Source of the DNA: Glycine soja
Taxonomy: Eukaryota; Streptophyta; Magnoliopsida; Fabales; Fabaceae
Assembly (NCBI RefSeq): GCF_004193775.1
Contig: NC_041018.1
Span: forward strand, 30,277,940 to 30,341,939
DNA: 64,000 nt
Direction of reading: 5' to 3'
Part shown: in pieces, positions 33,190 to 44,212 of the stretch
How the letters are laid out: every line of letters starts with the position of its first letter
Position numbering within the stretch: position 1 is the first letter of the stretch
The notes under the pieces: generated by a model
What the model saw: the letters and a program-made list of their open reading frames with translations, nothing else
Told to the model about the DNA's origin: nothing
Database searches by the model: none
Made by a program: the position numbers and the translations under genes

Positions 33190-33990
33190 CTGAGAAAACA
33201 TAAGGACATTGAAGTTCTTCTTTTTTTCTTTTTCTTCTCTCTCTCTTTCTCTCTCTTTTTTTGAAAGCATAGAAACAAAGGACGTCGAGTCTTATGAAGC
33301 ACAAACAAGGACAAAAGACATTGAAGTCTTTGAGATGAAAATGAAGGCATTGTCGTCTTTGAAAGTGTAAATGACGAAGACATTGTTGTCTTTGAAATGT
33401 AAATGAAGACATTGTCATCTTTTGAAAGTGTAAATGACTGAAGACATTGTCATCTTTTGAAATGTAAATGAAGACATTGTTGTCTTTTGAAAGTGTAAAT
33501 GAATGAAGACATTGTCGTCTTTTGACAAAAGACATTGAAGTCTTTAAAAAGTAAAGGAGCAGATGACCTTGATTGTCTCTGCAAGACAACAGACTATGAT
33601 AGTCTTTGAAAGGTAAAGGAGCAAATGACCTTGATTGTCTCTACAAGACAACAGACTATGATAGTCTTTGAAAGGTAAAGGAGCAAATGACCTTGATTGT
33701 CTCTGCAAGACAATAAACTATGATAGTCTTTGAAAATTAAAGGTGGATGACATTGATAATATCCGCAAGACAAAAGACTCTGATAGTCTTTGGAAAGTAA
33801 AGGAGTAGATGACCTTGATTGTCTCTGCAAGACAAAAGACTATGATAGTCTTTGAAAAGATAATTGTGAGGACTTTGAGTCCCCTGAAAGATAAAAGATG
33901 AGGACTTTGAGTCCTATGAAAGATAAAAGTGAGGACTTTGAGTCCTATGAATGATAAAAGCGAGGACTTTGAGTCCTGTGAAACGAACCA
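33190..33990. repeat. Tandem repeats with GAC...GTC hairpin cores
   Basis: Three successive repeat families: about 30-bp units AAGACATTGTCGTCTTTGAA (33310-33540), 62-63 bp units containing GACTATGATAGTC and GACCTTGATTGTC (33540-33850), and 30-bp units AGGACTTTGAGTCCT (33867-33978). Each unit centres on an imperfect inverted repeat GAC-N6/7-GTC. On the element's strand this is the untranslated region after gag. Confidence 0.88.
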
Positions 33991-34787
33991 ATAGGTACTA
34001 GTACCAAGGGGCTCAACCTTATGAGAAAACAAGAGGTTGACTCTTTGAGAGGGCCTCTTATCCTCAAAAGATAGGACATTAGATTTGGGAAATTGGTACA
34101 TATAGAGAAGTCTATGCACTTATGAACATGATGTTTTGGGATGCAGATGCATGCAACCTTCATCTTGAAATGCTAGTAATGCAAAATGGTTTTGAACCAT
34201 GAAAATTGTGTAATGCTCATAAAATTCTTTTCTATTTTTTTATTTGATTCTCTTTGCCTTTTTTTTCTTTTGTGGAAAACATAGATTGACTGTCTCTTTC
34301 TAGAAGATGCGATAATTCGTGCAACCTCATTCTTTCTTTTCTTTTTTTTTTTTGCAAATCTCCTTGGGGACTCCTTCAGAGTGTATGTTTTGTTTGATCA
34401 CTTGAAAATTTGAGTGACGCCAATGGAGCTGTTTGACATTCAATAAATCGAAATATTGATCCTAGGGTTTTCCCCTTTCCTTTTAAAAACTTCGATTATT
34501 CTGCACAACAAGAAAACATAAGGCTTTGGGATCGATCATGCGCCCCATTGAAGGATGGCAATGAATTGTCACACTTTGGTAGGTGACCAAGTGAAACTTT
34601 CCTGATAGAGTGATGCCAAGGGCTGACCATGAAAGAATTTATATAATGAAGCTACCCTTGGATTTGAAAGAAATCCCAAAGAGTTTGCATGAGAGATTAA
34701 CATCAGATGTTTGGACATCTTGCACGAGCTCTTGGGCAAATGGGTTTTCTTCTCAAATGTGCGAGTGTGAATGTCAGGGGTTTTTCT

Positions 34788-34880
<93 letters not shown>

Positions 34881-36206
34881 CAACAATCACAAGCGTGCGC
34901 GGGTTGCATTTTAGAATCCTAACTAAAAAGAAAAATTAGTCATTCCTTGATCCACATGGGCTTTATTGGGCTTATAACGTGGTCAGGGGTAAGAGGGCTA
35001 TGAAAGAAAGGATTAGAGAGACTCAAACAGTGTTTAAGGGTTACATTGAGTAAGAACCTCAATAGTGTTGCTTGTACCTTTTGGGCTGGGCTTTACTCCT
35101 TTTGTCTCATACATTAATCTTTCATTGCACTTGTGTGCCTTTCTTGTAGAATTTGGAGATCTTCTGTCTTTTTTTTTCACTCGCCTTTGGCGGATTTTAT
35201 TTTCTTTTTCTTTTCATTGTTGCCCAACTTCATGCATGTGTGGTTTGCATTGCTCTTCCCACTAGTTAGCGGTGGTTCCTACTCAGGGTTTCTATTTTGC
35301 TTTTGCTCTTTTTTGTTGTTGTTGTTTTTAGAAAACAAATATGCTTTGGCTCGGAGGGGGTAGCAAAGGATAAACTAGTGTTTGGGATATTGAAACATGG
35401 CCATGTGTAATTTCAAATCTTGACTTAGATCCTTTTATAGTTTGGATTTTGGGACACAACCTTAATAACACGCCCCTGATTGCTTTTTGTTTTTATTTAT
35501 TTTATATCAACCCTAATTTTTGCTTAGGCTGCCCTTTCGAGTTTTTAACCTACCGGGTGAGAATTTTTTATCTGCCCCTAGGTTCACTTGAGGCTCATGC
35601 ATGGTACCTCTTATTGCCCCAGTGTAGGGCTCTGAGATATCCATTGTTGTCTTCTGTCACAACCTTGTAGCAAGGAGAAATGAAAGAAATTGTGCAGATT
35701 CTCGAAAAATGAATTTTCAAGAACGAGAAACATTTAAAGGATTTTTTCAATTGACAGATTAAGCCGAACGACTCTTGTTCTTGACAACTCACTTTTCTCT
35801 CAAAAAGAAAACTTTTAGAAATGATAAAATGAGGTCACATGAATGTCTGTACTTTTTATTTGAAACACAGTCAATCAAACATTTTTTTTACTCGTCATTT
35901 ACGGCTCACCAAACATGGAGAACGAGCAATTTCTGATTGAACAGACTCGGAGATCAACTCAAGAGCACAGGTCACTTGAGTAAACAAACCAACGTCTTAC
36001 ATTCACATTCCAACGGAAGTTAAATAAGCAAAGATGTAATTATGAGAGAATGTGAGACAAGGATATCAAATTTATCCATATTATTAGCATTGTGACTGTT
36101 GTTTACAGTAATGGCATAAACTTGAAAATCCTAATGAGTCATTCGAGACATCTAACAAAAACTTTCAAATTGCCCCATGCATAGCGTCGCTTGCCAATGT
36201 CAGAAT
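33991..36206. other. Unassigned internal region of the Tat/Ogre-like element
   Basis: No pol domain is readable on the minus strand where Ogre-type elements would carry protease to integrase. It holds a long TA tract at 34791-34878 and T-rich stretches. Plus-strand open frames here are short and without motifs. Confidence 0.6.
34791..34878. repeat. (AT)n microsatellite, 88 bp
   Basis: Forty-four AT units, the longest in the window. Confidence 0.97.
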
Positions 36207-38020
36207 TCACAAGTGATTATCCTCCTCAAATTTTAGCCAACCCGCATCAATTATATTTTGCACCTTATGCTTCAGGGTCATACAATGCTCAATGGAATGC
36301 CCCGGAACTCCTCCATGATAAGCACATGTTGCGTTCGAGTTATATCCTCGGAAAAATGGAGGTTGAGGAACCTTGGCTGGGGTTATGGCTTCCATTGCAT
36401 TATCGAGTAGATATGGAAGCAAGTTAGCATATGACACTGGAATTGGAGTGAATTCTATAGGCTTCTTTGCTGGAAAATTCCTTCCCTGGTTGGTGTTTTG
36501 GTTCATGTTAAGGGTGGTGTCTGGTATCGATCATGCGATAGACGGGCTTTGTGGCTAATTTAGGGGTGGCCTTTGTGGATGATTGGGTGTTCTTGGCTGA
36601 TAGGGTGGTGGGTAATGAGAAGGGCTAATATTGGCTGGGTATTGACATTGTTGAATTGGTGGGAAATTTGGCCATGTAGGAACAACAGTCACGGCATGGG
36701 TTCCCCCCTCCTTCTCATTCTCTCCCTTTTCCCTAGGCTTCCTATTCATCAAAGCAGGATAATAAAATTTGCCTCTTTTCAGACCCACTTCGATCCTTTC
36801 GCCGACGAAAACTAAATCGGCAAAGCTTGAAGGTGTGTAACCCACCATCTTCTCATAGTAGAACACCGGTAACATGTCTACTATCATTGTTATCATCTCC
36901 CTCTCCATCATTGGGGGTGCTACTTGAGCTGCCAGATCCCTCCACCTTTGGGCCTATTCTTTGAAAGATTCATGCTCATTCTTGCACATGTTCTGTAGCT
37001 GCATTCTATTCAGAGACATATCAGAATTGTACTGATACTGCCTAATGAAGGCAACCATTAGGTCCTTCCAAGAATGGACTCGGGAATGTTCCAGATTAGT
37101 ATACCAGGTGACGGTTGCCCCAGTAAGACTTTCTTGGAAGAAATGTATCAACAATTTTTTATTTTTTGAGTATGCCCTCATTTTCCTACTGTACATTTTC
37201 AGGTGGTTCTTGGGGCAAGTAGTCCCCTTATACTTATTGAAGTCCAACACCTTGAACTTCGGAGGGATGATGACATCGGGTACTAGGCACAACTCTGCCA
37301 TGTCAGCAAAGGCATAATCTCCGCCTCTTTCAATAGCCCTCAGCATTTCCTCTATATGATTGAATTCTTCCCTTTCCACCATGGCAAGAGGGACTCTTCC
37401 CACCATAAAATGGGTATGCCACCAAAGTGTTTGTGGGCAGAATTAAGGGCTCTCCAAAGTGTTTGGCAGGGGTACCCCACCAACTGCTTGCCCCTTAGTG
37501 GCGTATCCAAGGTAAGGCTGGAAGTCGGCTAAATTGTGGTGGGTACTTCATGTGTCTCCCCCATGGGTTGAGAGACATGTGCATGATCAGATTGAGGTTG
37601 TTGGCTCTCAAAGAGTATGGGAGTGGAGTTATTAACATTGTCATCAGGAGTGTGCGTAACATTGGGTGGTGTATAGTTGGGAGGCAAGCCGTATGATGGG
37701 AAGGCATGCTTGTTCTGAACTTGCCCAAAATGGGGATCACTCGTACTTCCCAACTCTTTGCCTACCTAACCTACCATATCTGAGGTTGGATGATTTATTT
37801 GGTTGAGGCTAGATGGGGGAGTTGGGTCCACCTCAGCAACGGCGCTGGTTGCGGCAACTGCAGCCACACTGACCTCCGTTATCTTCTTCATGCTCATCAT
37901 GGCCTCCATCATTATGACCATTTGCTCTTTTATGGCCTCCATGTCAGCCTTCATCCGCTCTTGCACCTCCTCTATTCATTACCCTAGCTCTAACATGCGT
38001 TCGGTAAGGGCACCTTAAAG
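36207..38020 (-). pseudogene. Tat/Ogre-like gag
   Basis: Minus-strand structural protein. The N-terminal part is methionine/lysine-rich and probably helical (QERMKADMEAIKEQMVIMME), followed by a proline-rich linker (VDPTPPSSLNQINHPTSDM, YGLPPNYTPPNVTHTPDDN). The capsid core reads AIERGGDYAFADMAELCLV, VIIPPKFKVLDFNKYKGTTC, HLKMYSRKMRAYSKNKKLL, FFQESLTGATVTWYTNLE and AFIRQYQYNSDMSLNRMQLQ, which is the Tat/Ogre gag signature. It continues through ADLVFVGERIEVGLKRGKF, a Pro/Gln-rich region and CAYHGGVPGHSIEHCMTLKH (a CxYHxxxxGHxxxxC knuckle at about 36310) to KFEEDNHL at 36207. Stops at about 36953, 36554 and 37528 and frame changes break it. Confidence 0.85.
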
Positions 38021-39467
38021 CGTGTTCTTTCCTTTTGATAACAATGATTACAGCTCAGATTTCAAGGAAAGAATGCAACCAATGAAAAGCATGGATATAT
38101 GTGAATGATGCATTGTTGAAGTATTGCAAATTTTACATAGGACATAGGGTTGAATCAATTTAGATTTTCATTAAAACAACATGGTCCATCACATCTTGTC
38201 AAAGTGAAACTAGAAATAAAATATGGATGTCAATAGTCCTTATTTTTCTGCAAATTATCATGTGTTGGTAGTAGAGAAAAAAGGCGATGTAACCTGATCC
38301 ATCTTCTGCCCCAACTTTTGCAAGCTGGTTACTTCCATACTTGACCTTGACTTGACGAACTTTTTTCTTAAAAGCACGTGCTTGGTTCAACCCTATAATC
38401 CAAGGAATAGAAATTTTGACTGGCAATACTTCAACAACCTATCATAGAGATGAATGACTAGGGCATACTTATGCTATGCATGGAAAATGTAATTATGAGA
38501 TTGGGATGCCCGAAGAACCATCATTTCCTAGTTAACCATGCACTTGGTACCATGTTCACATGATTTAAAATAATTTTTTTTAAAAGAAATGAGTGTACAA
38601 TCCCAACATGGTTGGTTTATAGCCATCATCATGGTACCCAACAGATGTAACTAAGAATGCGGTGTAGACTTTCATGCTTTATTATGACTTTCTTTTGTGC
38701 TCTTTTTTTTCATTTTTTTTGCAAAGGAAATTGCAAGGATCATGCATGAGTGAGCATAACATGCAAATGATGGGAGAATGTATGAAGTTGGTAGAACAAA
38801 AGCATGCTAAATAAAGATGTATGATAATGCAATAACTCATGCAAATGCAATGCATGAATATGATAAATGATAAATGCAGGAATGATATGTCCATTACGAT
38901 GCCATGAAGAGATGCATGATGCGATCAAGGAACAAGCCAAAGTGAGTTTGCTATGTATCCCCTAATTCAAGAACCTAATGGAAGTGATCCAAAAGTTCAC
39001 TTCTGGTGATAATTCCCAAGGGTGGTTTCATGTAACTTTACTGGCCTCTAGAGATATCATCCTCTTAGGTAATACATTGCAGTGATAGGCACTATCAGCG
39101 ACAATGCATCACTAAAAGAGAAAAACTCTAGATGAGGCTTCACTGTCATCAAGCGAGCCAAAGACCCAGCATGACCACAGATCGACCTCCACTCCTTATG
39201 GCTCACATAGACCCGGACATAGGGCCTAATATCTCAATGTGTGTGCGAGACGTAGGTGTCATGCGTGCATAGAAAAAGTATTTCTAACTATGAATGTTGT
39301 CGATAGACAAACACACACCAAACACAACAACATAGCAAAGGTTATATACAACTATGGACAAAACAAAAGATAAAAGGGAACATAAATAAAGAAGAAGTCA
39401 TGATAAGAAACATTGTGCATTGACTGAATGGCCTAACTCTCTAATGGTCCCCAGTGGAGTTACCAAC
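38021..39467 (-). other. Leader of the Tat/Ogre-like element with primer site
   Basis: Between 5' LTR and gag on the minus strand. At 39449-39467 the complement reads GGTAACTCCACTGGGGACC, the tRNA-Arg-type primer site. The rest is rich in ATG and ATGCA words (38730-38920) and shows no ORF with recognisable motifs. Ogre elements have an extra ORF here; none is convincing in this copy. Confidence 0.65.
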
Positions 39468-40807
39468 TATCGTAACCTACCCTTCGACGGGGGTGCAAAA
39501 AGGCCAAAATAATAGGCCAAAGCGTTTATCTCCGATGGAGAAAACAAGAGGAGTCGCCACCAATGTTTATTCGAGGAAAACGTTAGAAAAACCAAAAAAA
39601 TGAAGGTCTGTGGATTTTAAGAATAAGGGTTCGAGAGTTGTTTACGAACGAGAAAGGTATTAGCACCCCACGCGCCCGTCACAAGGGACGACAACCTTTA
39701 ATCAAGTGTACAAAACATGACTTCAAAATTGTGTATTTTGCCTTTTTATATTTTTATATTTTTATATTTTTTGGGGTCAACAAGGGTGTTGCCTTTGCTC
39801 CTACGTATCCTCAGGTGTGATGAGAAATTTAGACCTACATAGTTCTTTAAGTTTGAAAGTTTGTGTATTAAATTATTTTTATGTTTTTTGAAAGATTGTT
39901 TTTAATTACGAACAAAATTCATTTTAAGACAATGGACCTTGAAACGATGTTTTAAACTTGAAAGAGGAGAGAGTCATTTAAGACGTTGGACCTTGAAATG
40001 ATCTTTTGATTTTTGAAAAGATGAGAGAATCGTTAAGGCGTTGGACCTTGAAACGATCTCAAGTTATTTTAATGAAGAGAAAATAAGTTATATGTTGATT
40101 TCATCTTGATTTTATTCATTAACTTTCAATCTCTTTAAAAAGATGATTTATGACATTAACACTCGGTTAAAACTTACTTTACAAAAGAAAAGCGATTACC
40201 GATTATAGGAAAAGGAAATAAAGATGCACAAAACAATAAAGAGGACCCCTAAGGGTCCATGAATCATGTTCAAATCCTTAAAGACAAACACTAACAGGAT
40301 GAAAAACGAATAACGAATGAAGAACGATTACGGTCGCAATTCGACAATGATTTAGCTTCTTTTTCTCTTCTTCCTTCTTCTTTTCTCTTCTTTCTCTCCA
40401 ATACTTCACCTCTGGATCTCAGAACCTCACTCTCAGCCCCTCTTCACGCTTATTTATAGCAAAACAAGGCATTTGGGGTTATGACAGCTCGCCCAGGCGA
40501 GCTGTTACTTCATCCTGAAGCAACCTTGCTTGCCCAAGCAAGCTGAGCTCACCCAGGCGAGCTGGTTACTTCACCATGAAGTTATTTGGTGGCTTAGGCG
40601 AGCCAAAGGCTATCTTGGGCGAGCCAGGGGTCAGAAAATCTTCCAAATGATCTTTTTGCCCTCCCTTTTGGGTATTTTCCATATTCCTTACCTAAACGTT
40701 GAAAAACCTTTCGTATTGCGCAACAACTGGTGCCAAGCAGCTCAATTCGGCTAGCAAGAATCAAAACTTTAGCAAATGATAGTCCCAGATGAAATTAGGG
40801 TATGACA
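39468..40807 (-). repeat. 5' LTR of the Tat/Ogre-like element
   Basis: 1340 bp in minus orientation. Its inner end is mutated (TATCGTAACC against TGTCGCAACC). Outer end TGTCATACCC is followed by target duplication cacgt. TATA box TATAAATA on the minus strand at 40458-40451. Confidence 0.9.
40487..40562 (-). promoter_or_regulatory. GCTCGCC-NN-GGCGAGC palindrome array (5' LTR)
   Basis: Near-palindromes at 40487-40502, 40528-40543 (GCTTGCCCAAGCAAGC, where changes on both arms keep the symmetry) and 40547-40562. Centre distances are 41 and 19 bp, the same as in the 3' LTR. Two further partial sites (40591-40604 and 40612-40625) are 21 bp apart. The TATA box is 29 bp beyond on the minus strand. 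Confidence 0.7.
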
Positions 40808-40812
40808 CACGT

Positions 40813-41776
40813 CATGTTGTCTTTCTTGAGCACATACCCTTTTATTCACTCTATCTTTGAGGTAGAGACTTGCAGGGTTAATATTGGTACTTATACAAAT
40901 CAAGATGTTCCCATGGCTTCCCAAGAACCTCCTGTGGTTGTTGATCTTCCTCCTCCTCGTTATCCTCCACATGTTTGTATGTCCATTCGATCACAAGATT
41001 TTGTTTATTCTATTTATTCTACTTCTTTTGCTTCTTTCCTAACCGCCATCCACAATTTATCTGGGCCCTCTTTCTAAAAATAGGCTATTCTTGATCCTCT
41101 TTGGCAACAAGCTAGGCAAGAGGAACTTTCTAACTTACACAAGACAACTAGTTGGGACTTGGTATCTCTTCATCCAAGAAAACATGTTATTGGGTCTTAA
41201 TGAGTTTACAAGATCAAACCAAAGTCTGATGGGTCAGTTAAGTGTTATGCATAAATGTTTGCCCCACTTGTCAAGATGATTACCATTCACACGCTTAGTG
41301 CAATTGCCTTTGTTCATCAAGGGATGCCTTTCAGATGGATGTTAAAAATGAATTCTTAAATGGTGATCTCTAAGAAGAGGTCTACATGATACCTTCTTTA
41401 GGTGTTTCCCAAAATCCAGGGGATGTGTTTAAGTTAAAGAACACTCTCTATGGTCTCAAACAAGCTCCACGAGCTTGGTTTGAGAAGTTCTCCATTGTTA
41501 TTGCATCTGTTAGCTTTTGTTCTAGTGATTATGATTTTGCCTTGTTTCTAAAGACCACTCTTCATGATCCTATTATACAATCCTTATATGTTGATGACAT
41601 GATTTTCACAGGGGTTGATGTGGATGGGATTGTAGAGTTAAAATTACAGTTAGCAAGACAATTTGAGATAAAGGATGTAGGTCTTCTTTGTTATTTCTTA
41701 GGGATTGAAGTTGTCTATTCTCCTAGAGGTTATCTTCTTTCTCAATCTAAGTATATTGCCAACATTCTTGAACTGG
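40813..41776 (+). pseudogene. Copia integrase end and reverse transcriptase, first part
   Basis: Resumes the copia element after the Tat/Ogre-like insertion (HVMLSFLSTYPFIHSIF). RT follows in pieces: AFQMDVKNEFLNGDL (41331-41370), EEVYMIPSLGVSQNPGDVF, KLKNTLYGLKQAPRAWFEKF, the catalytic box SLYVDDMIFTGVD (about 41583) with both aspartates intact, VGLLCYFLGIEVVYSPRGY and KYIANILELAR, where the solo LTR interrupts it at 41782. The region 40860-41320 is scrambled by stops. Confidence 0.88.
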
Positions 41777-41781
41777 CCCGT

Positions 41782-43437
41782 TGTCATACCCTAATTTCGT
41801 CCGGGGACCTTTGCTTGATGACAGGCGACCTTTGTTTGGTCCTTGTAAGGTGCTTGACACCCATCATTAGGCAATTTGTGAAATTCCGGGACATGCCGGA
41901 AAACAAAAGAAAATATTGATGCACAATCCGTAAGGTTCCGTAACACCCCGGAAATCAAATGGAAGCATCATTGCATAAATAGTGGGGTTCCGTAACATTC
42001 CGTGGGTCAAAAAGGAGATGATTATGTAATCCGCAAGGTTCCGTAACATTATGGAAAGAAAACAAGTATCGTTACGAAATTCGTAAGTTTCCGTAACTTT
42101 ACGAAAAAAGAATCACCAAAAAAAAAGCAGAGGGGGGTGTACTTAGTAAAAATGGGGGTGTAAATAGCAGTCTGGCCCACTTGGGCCTTCTAGAAGGTTC
42201 CTCCAGAAGGCTGTTGCTTCTGAAGGAAGCAACCTGGCTCGCCTGGGCGAGCTGAGCTCGCCTGGGCGAGCTGGGCGACAACCATCTCCCCTATTTTGCT
42301 ATAAATAGGGGAGGAAGTGAAGAAGAAAAGGGTTCAGCCCCTTAGGCACTTCTCTCTTTTTCGAATTTGCTTGGAAAAATTGTTTCCGTGAAGAAAATCT
42401 AAGTCGAGGCGCTTCCGAAACGTTTCCGTGAGGAATTTCGCAAAGGTTTCGACCGTTCTTCGACGTTCTTCATTCGTTCTTCATCGTTCTTCGATCTTCA
42501 ACGGGTAAGTACCTCGAACCAAGCTTTTTGATTCATTCTATGTACCCGTGGTGGTCCACATTGTGTTTTGTGTATTTCTATTCTCGTTTCATTTACTTTT
42601 TATACCCCTTTTGACGTGCTTAAGCCATTTTACTTAAGTCATTTCTTGCTTAACCTAAAAATAAAATAAATTTCCACCGATCGTTTGAATTGTATTATCC
42701 ATTAACTTCGGTTAAAATGAATTCCGACCGTTCGGTCGTGCCGTAACCACGTTGGAAATCAAAAAGATGTAAAATAATAATATAATAATAAAAAAAATGT
42801 CTTTTAGTAAATAAAGCGGAAAATCAATCGGACGTTTTCTCTTTGGGATTTCTCATTCTTAATTGAATTGACTAATAACTAAGGTGAAACTAAGGCTAAA
42901 ATCAACTCGCCTAGTCAAGCTCGTCCATAAAAATAGGTTTTTGAAGTTTGTCATTTCAATTTCTTACTAAGTAAAATGGATCATTTTCAAGGTCCAACGC
43001 CTTAAAATGATCACCTTTTAAGTAAAAAAGAACCACTTGATAAGAAAGAACTACGTAGGTCTGATTTCCTCATCGCAATTGGGGAATACGTAGGAGCAAA
43101 GGGGAACACCCTTGTCGACCACAAAAAGAGAAAAAATATAAAAAGGGTATAAAGGATATAAAGACATAAAAAGGGAACATAAAAATCAAGGTCATGTTTG
43201 CACATTCGATTAAAGGCTGCCGTCCCTTGGGACGGACATGTGGGGTGCTAATACCTTCCCCGTGCGTAAATACAACTCCCGAACCTTTCACTTAAAAGTT
43301 CGTAGATCGCGTCTTTTCCGGTTTTTCCGACGTTTTCCTCAAATAAACGTTGGTGGCGACTCCGCGCGTATTCCTTTCGTGGAACACGCATCCCGCGAGT
43401 CACGCGTCGCCCTCCCGCCGAAGGGTAGGTTGCGACA
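41782..43437 (+). mobile_element. Solo LTR of a Tat/Ogre-like family
   Basis: Termini TGTCATACCC...GGTTGCGACA with perfect duplication cccgt at 41777-41781 and 43438-43442; the copia RT-RNase H frame is interrupted exactly here. The ends match those of the 31814-40807 element, so the family is related, but the body differs. It has the palindrome pair at 42237-42271 and TATA box TATAAATA at 42300-42307, giving plus orientation. Near the right end CGTTGGTGGCGACTCC (43348-43363) resembles the Arg-type primer-site sequence. Confidence 0.9.
42237..42271 (+). promoter_or_regulatory. Paired GCTCGCCTGGGCGAGC sites upstream of a TATA box
   Basis: Two identical 16-bp near-palindromes, 42237-42252 and 42256-42271, centres 19 bp apart with a TGA spacer. 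A TATAAATA box follows at 42300-42307. The same arrangement occurs on the minus strand in the LTRs at 32839-32914 and 40487-40562. Confidence 0.72.
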
Positions 43438-43442
43438 CCCGT

Positions 43443-44212
43443 CTTTCGGATACTCGAACATCAGATACCCCTCTTGAGCTCAATGTAAAATATGTCGCCT
43501 CCGATGGTGTCCCTTTACCTGATCCCACTTTGTATCGTACTATGGTTGGCAATTTGGTGTATCTCACTATTATTAGACTTGATATTGCTTATGTTGTGCA
43601 TTTTATCAACCAGGTTTTTGTTTCTCCTACTACAATACAATTGACAACTTTTCTTTACATTCTTAGATATATTCAAGGCACTCAATTTCAAAGTCTTCTC
43701 TTTCCCTCATCTTCTTCTTTGAAGCTGTGTGCTTACTCTGATGTAGATTGGGTTGTGATCCCACTAATCGTAAGTCTACCACATGTTTTTATATTTTCCT
43801 AGGAGACTCTCTTAGCTCTTGGAAGAGCAAGGAAGAAGACATTATCTCTCGTTCTTCTATAGAAGTTGAATATCATGCCATGGCTTCTACCATTGCATAG
43901 GTAGTTTGGTTGCATTGGCTACTTTTTGACATGGGTGTTTCTCTCTTTAGACCCACTCCTATGTACTATGACAACAAGAGTGCCATCCAAATTACTCATA
44001 ACTCGATCTTTCATGAGCGCAAAAAATATATTGAAATTGATTGTCTTCTTATTTGTCATCATCTTCGACATGGCACCATTACTCTGCCTTTTGTTTCTTC
44101 AGCTATGCAGATTCTTGACTTGTTCACCAAATCTCATTCTATTAAAATTTTTCATTTTTTGACTAACAAACTCTCTAAGCTTCTTGCTAATGCATCGTGA
44201 GTTTGAGGGGGA
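43443..44212 (+). pseudogene. Copia RNase H region
   Basis: Continues after the solo [61 protein letters not shown] and [10 protein letters not shown] (first catalytic acidic residue, about 43737). Then, through frameshifts, DNKSAIQITHNSIFHERKK (about 43971). It ends IKIFHFLTNKLSKLLANAS at 44198, then the purine tract GAGGGGGA before the 3' LTR start. Confidence 0.85.

Larger units (their letters stand above)
31814..40807 (-). mobile_element. Non-autonomous Tat/Ogre-like Ty3/gypsy element with gag only
   Basis: Two LTRs in minus orientation (5' LTR 40807-39468, 3' LTR 33069-31814), outer ends TGTCATACCC...GGTTGCGACA, and a near-perfect target duplication cccgt/cacgt. Next to the 5' LTR on the minus strand is GGTAACTCCACTGGGGACC, the arginine-tRNA-type primer site used by Ogre/Tat elements. 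Gag occupies about 38020-36207. No protease, RT, RNase H or integrase can be read in the remaining 6 kb; instead there is a repeat-rich stretch (33190-33990) and unassigned sequence. It is therefore a large gag-bearing element that would depend on another element's pol. Confidence 0.85.

Noticed and set aside
33092..33589. 165-codon open frame on the minus strand
   Set aside because: It is a translation of the GAC...GTC tandem repeats and a purine tract; the periodic peptide has no domain.
34569..34939. Open frames with long Ile-Tyr runs
   Set aside because: They are translations of the 88-bp AT microsatellite.
35065..36815. Plus-strand frames inside the Tat/Ogre-like element
   Set aside because: They are antisense to gag or lie in unassigned DNA and show no protein family.
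43348..43363. A primer site suggesting a second element inside the solo LTR at 41782-43437
   Set aside because: The Arg-type sequence lies within the LTR near its end, and both LTR ends and the target duplication are accounted for by one LTR.
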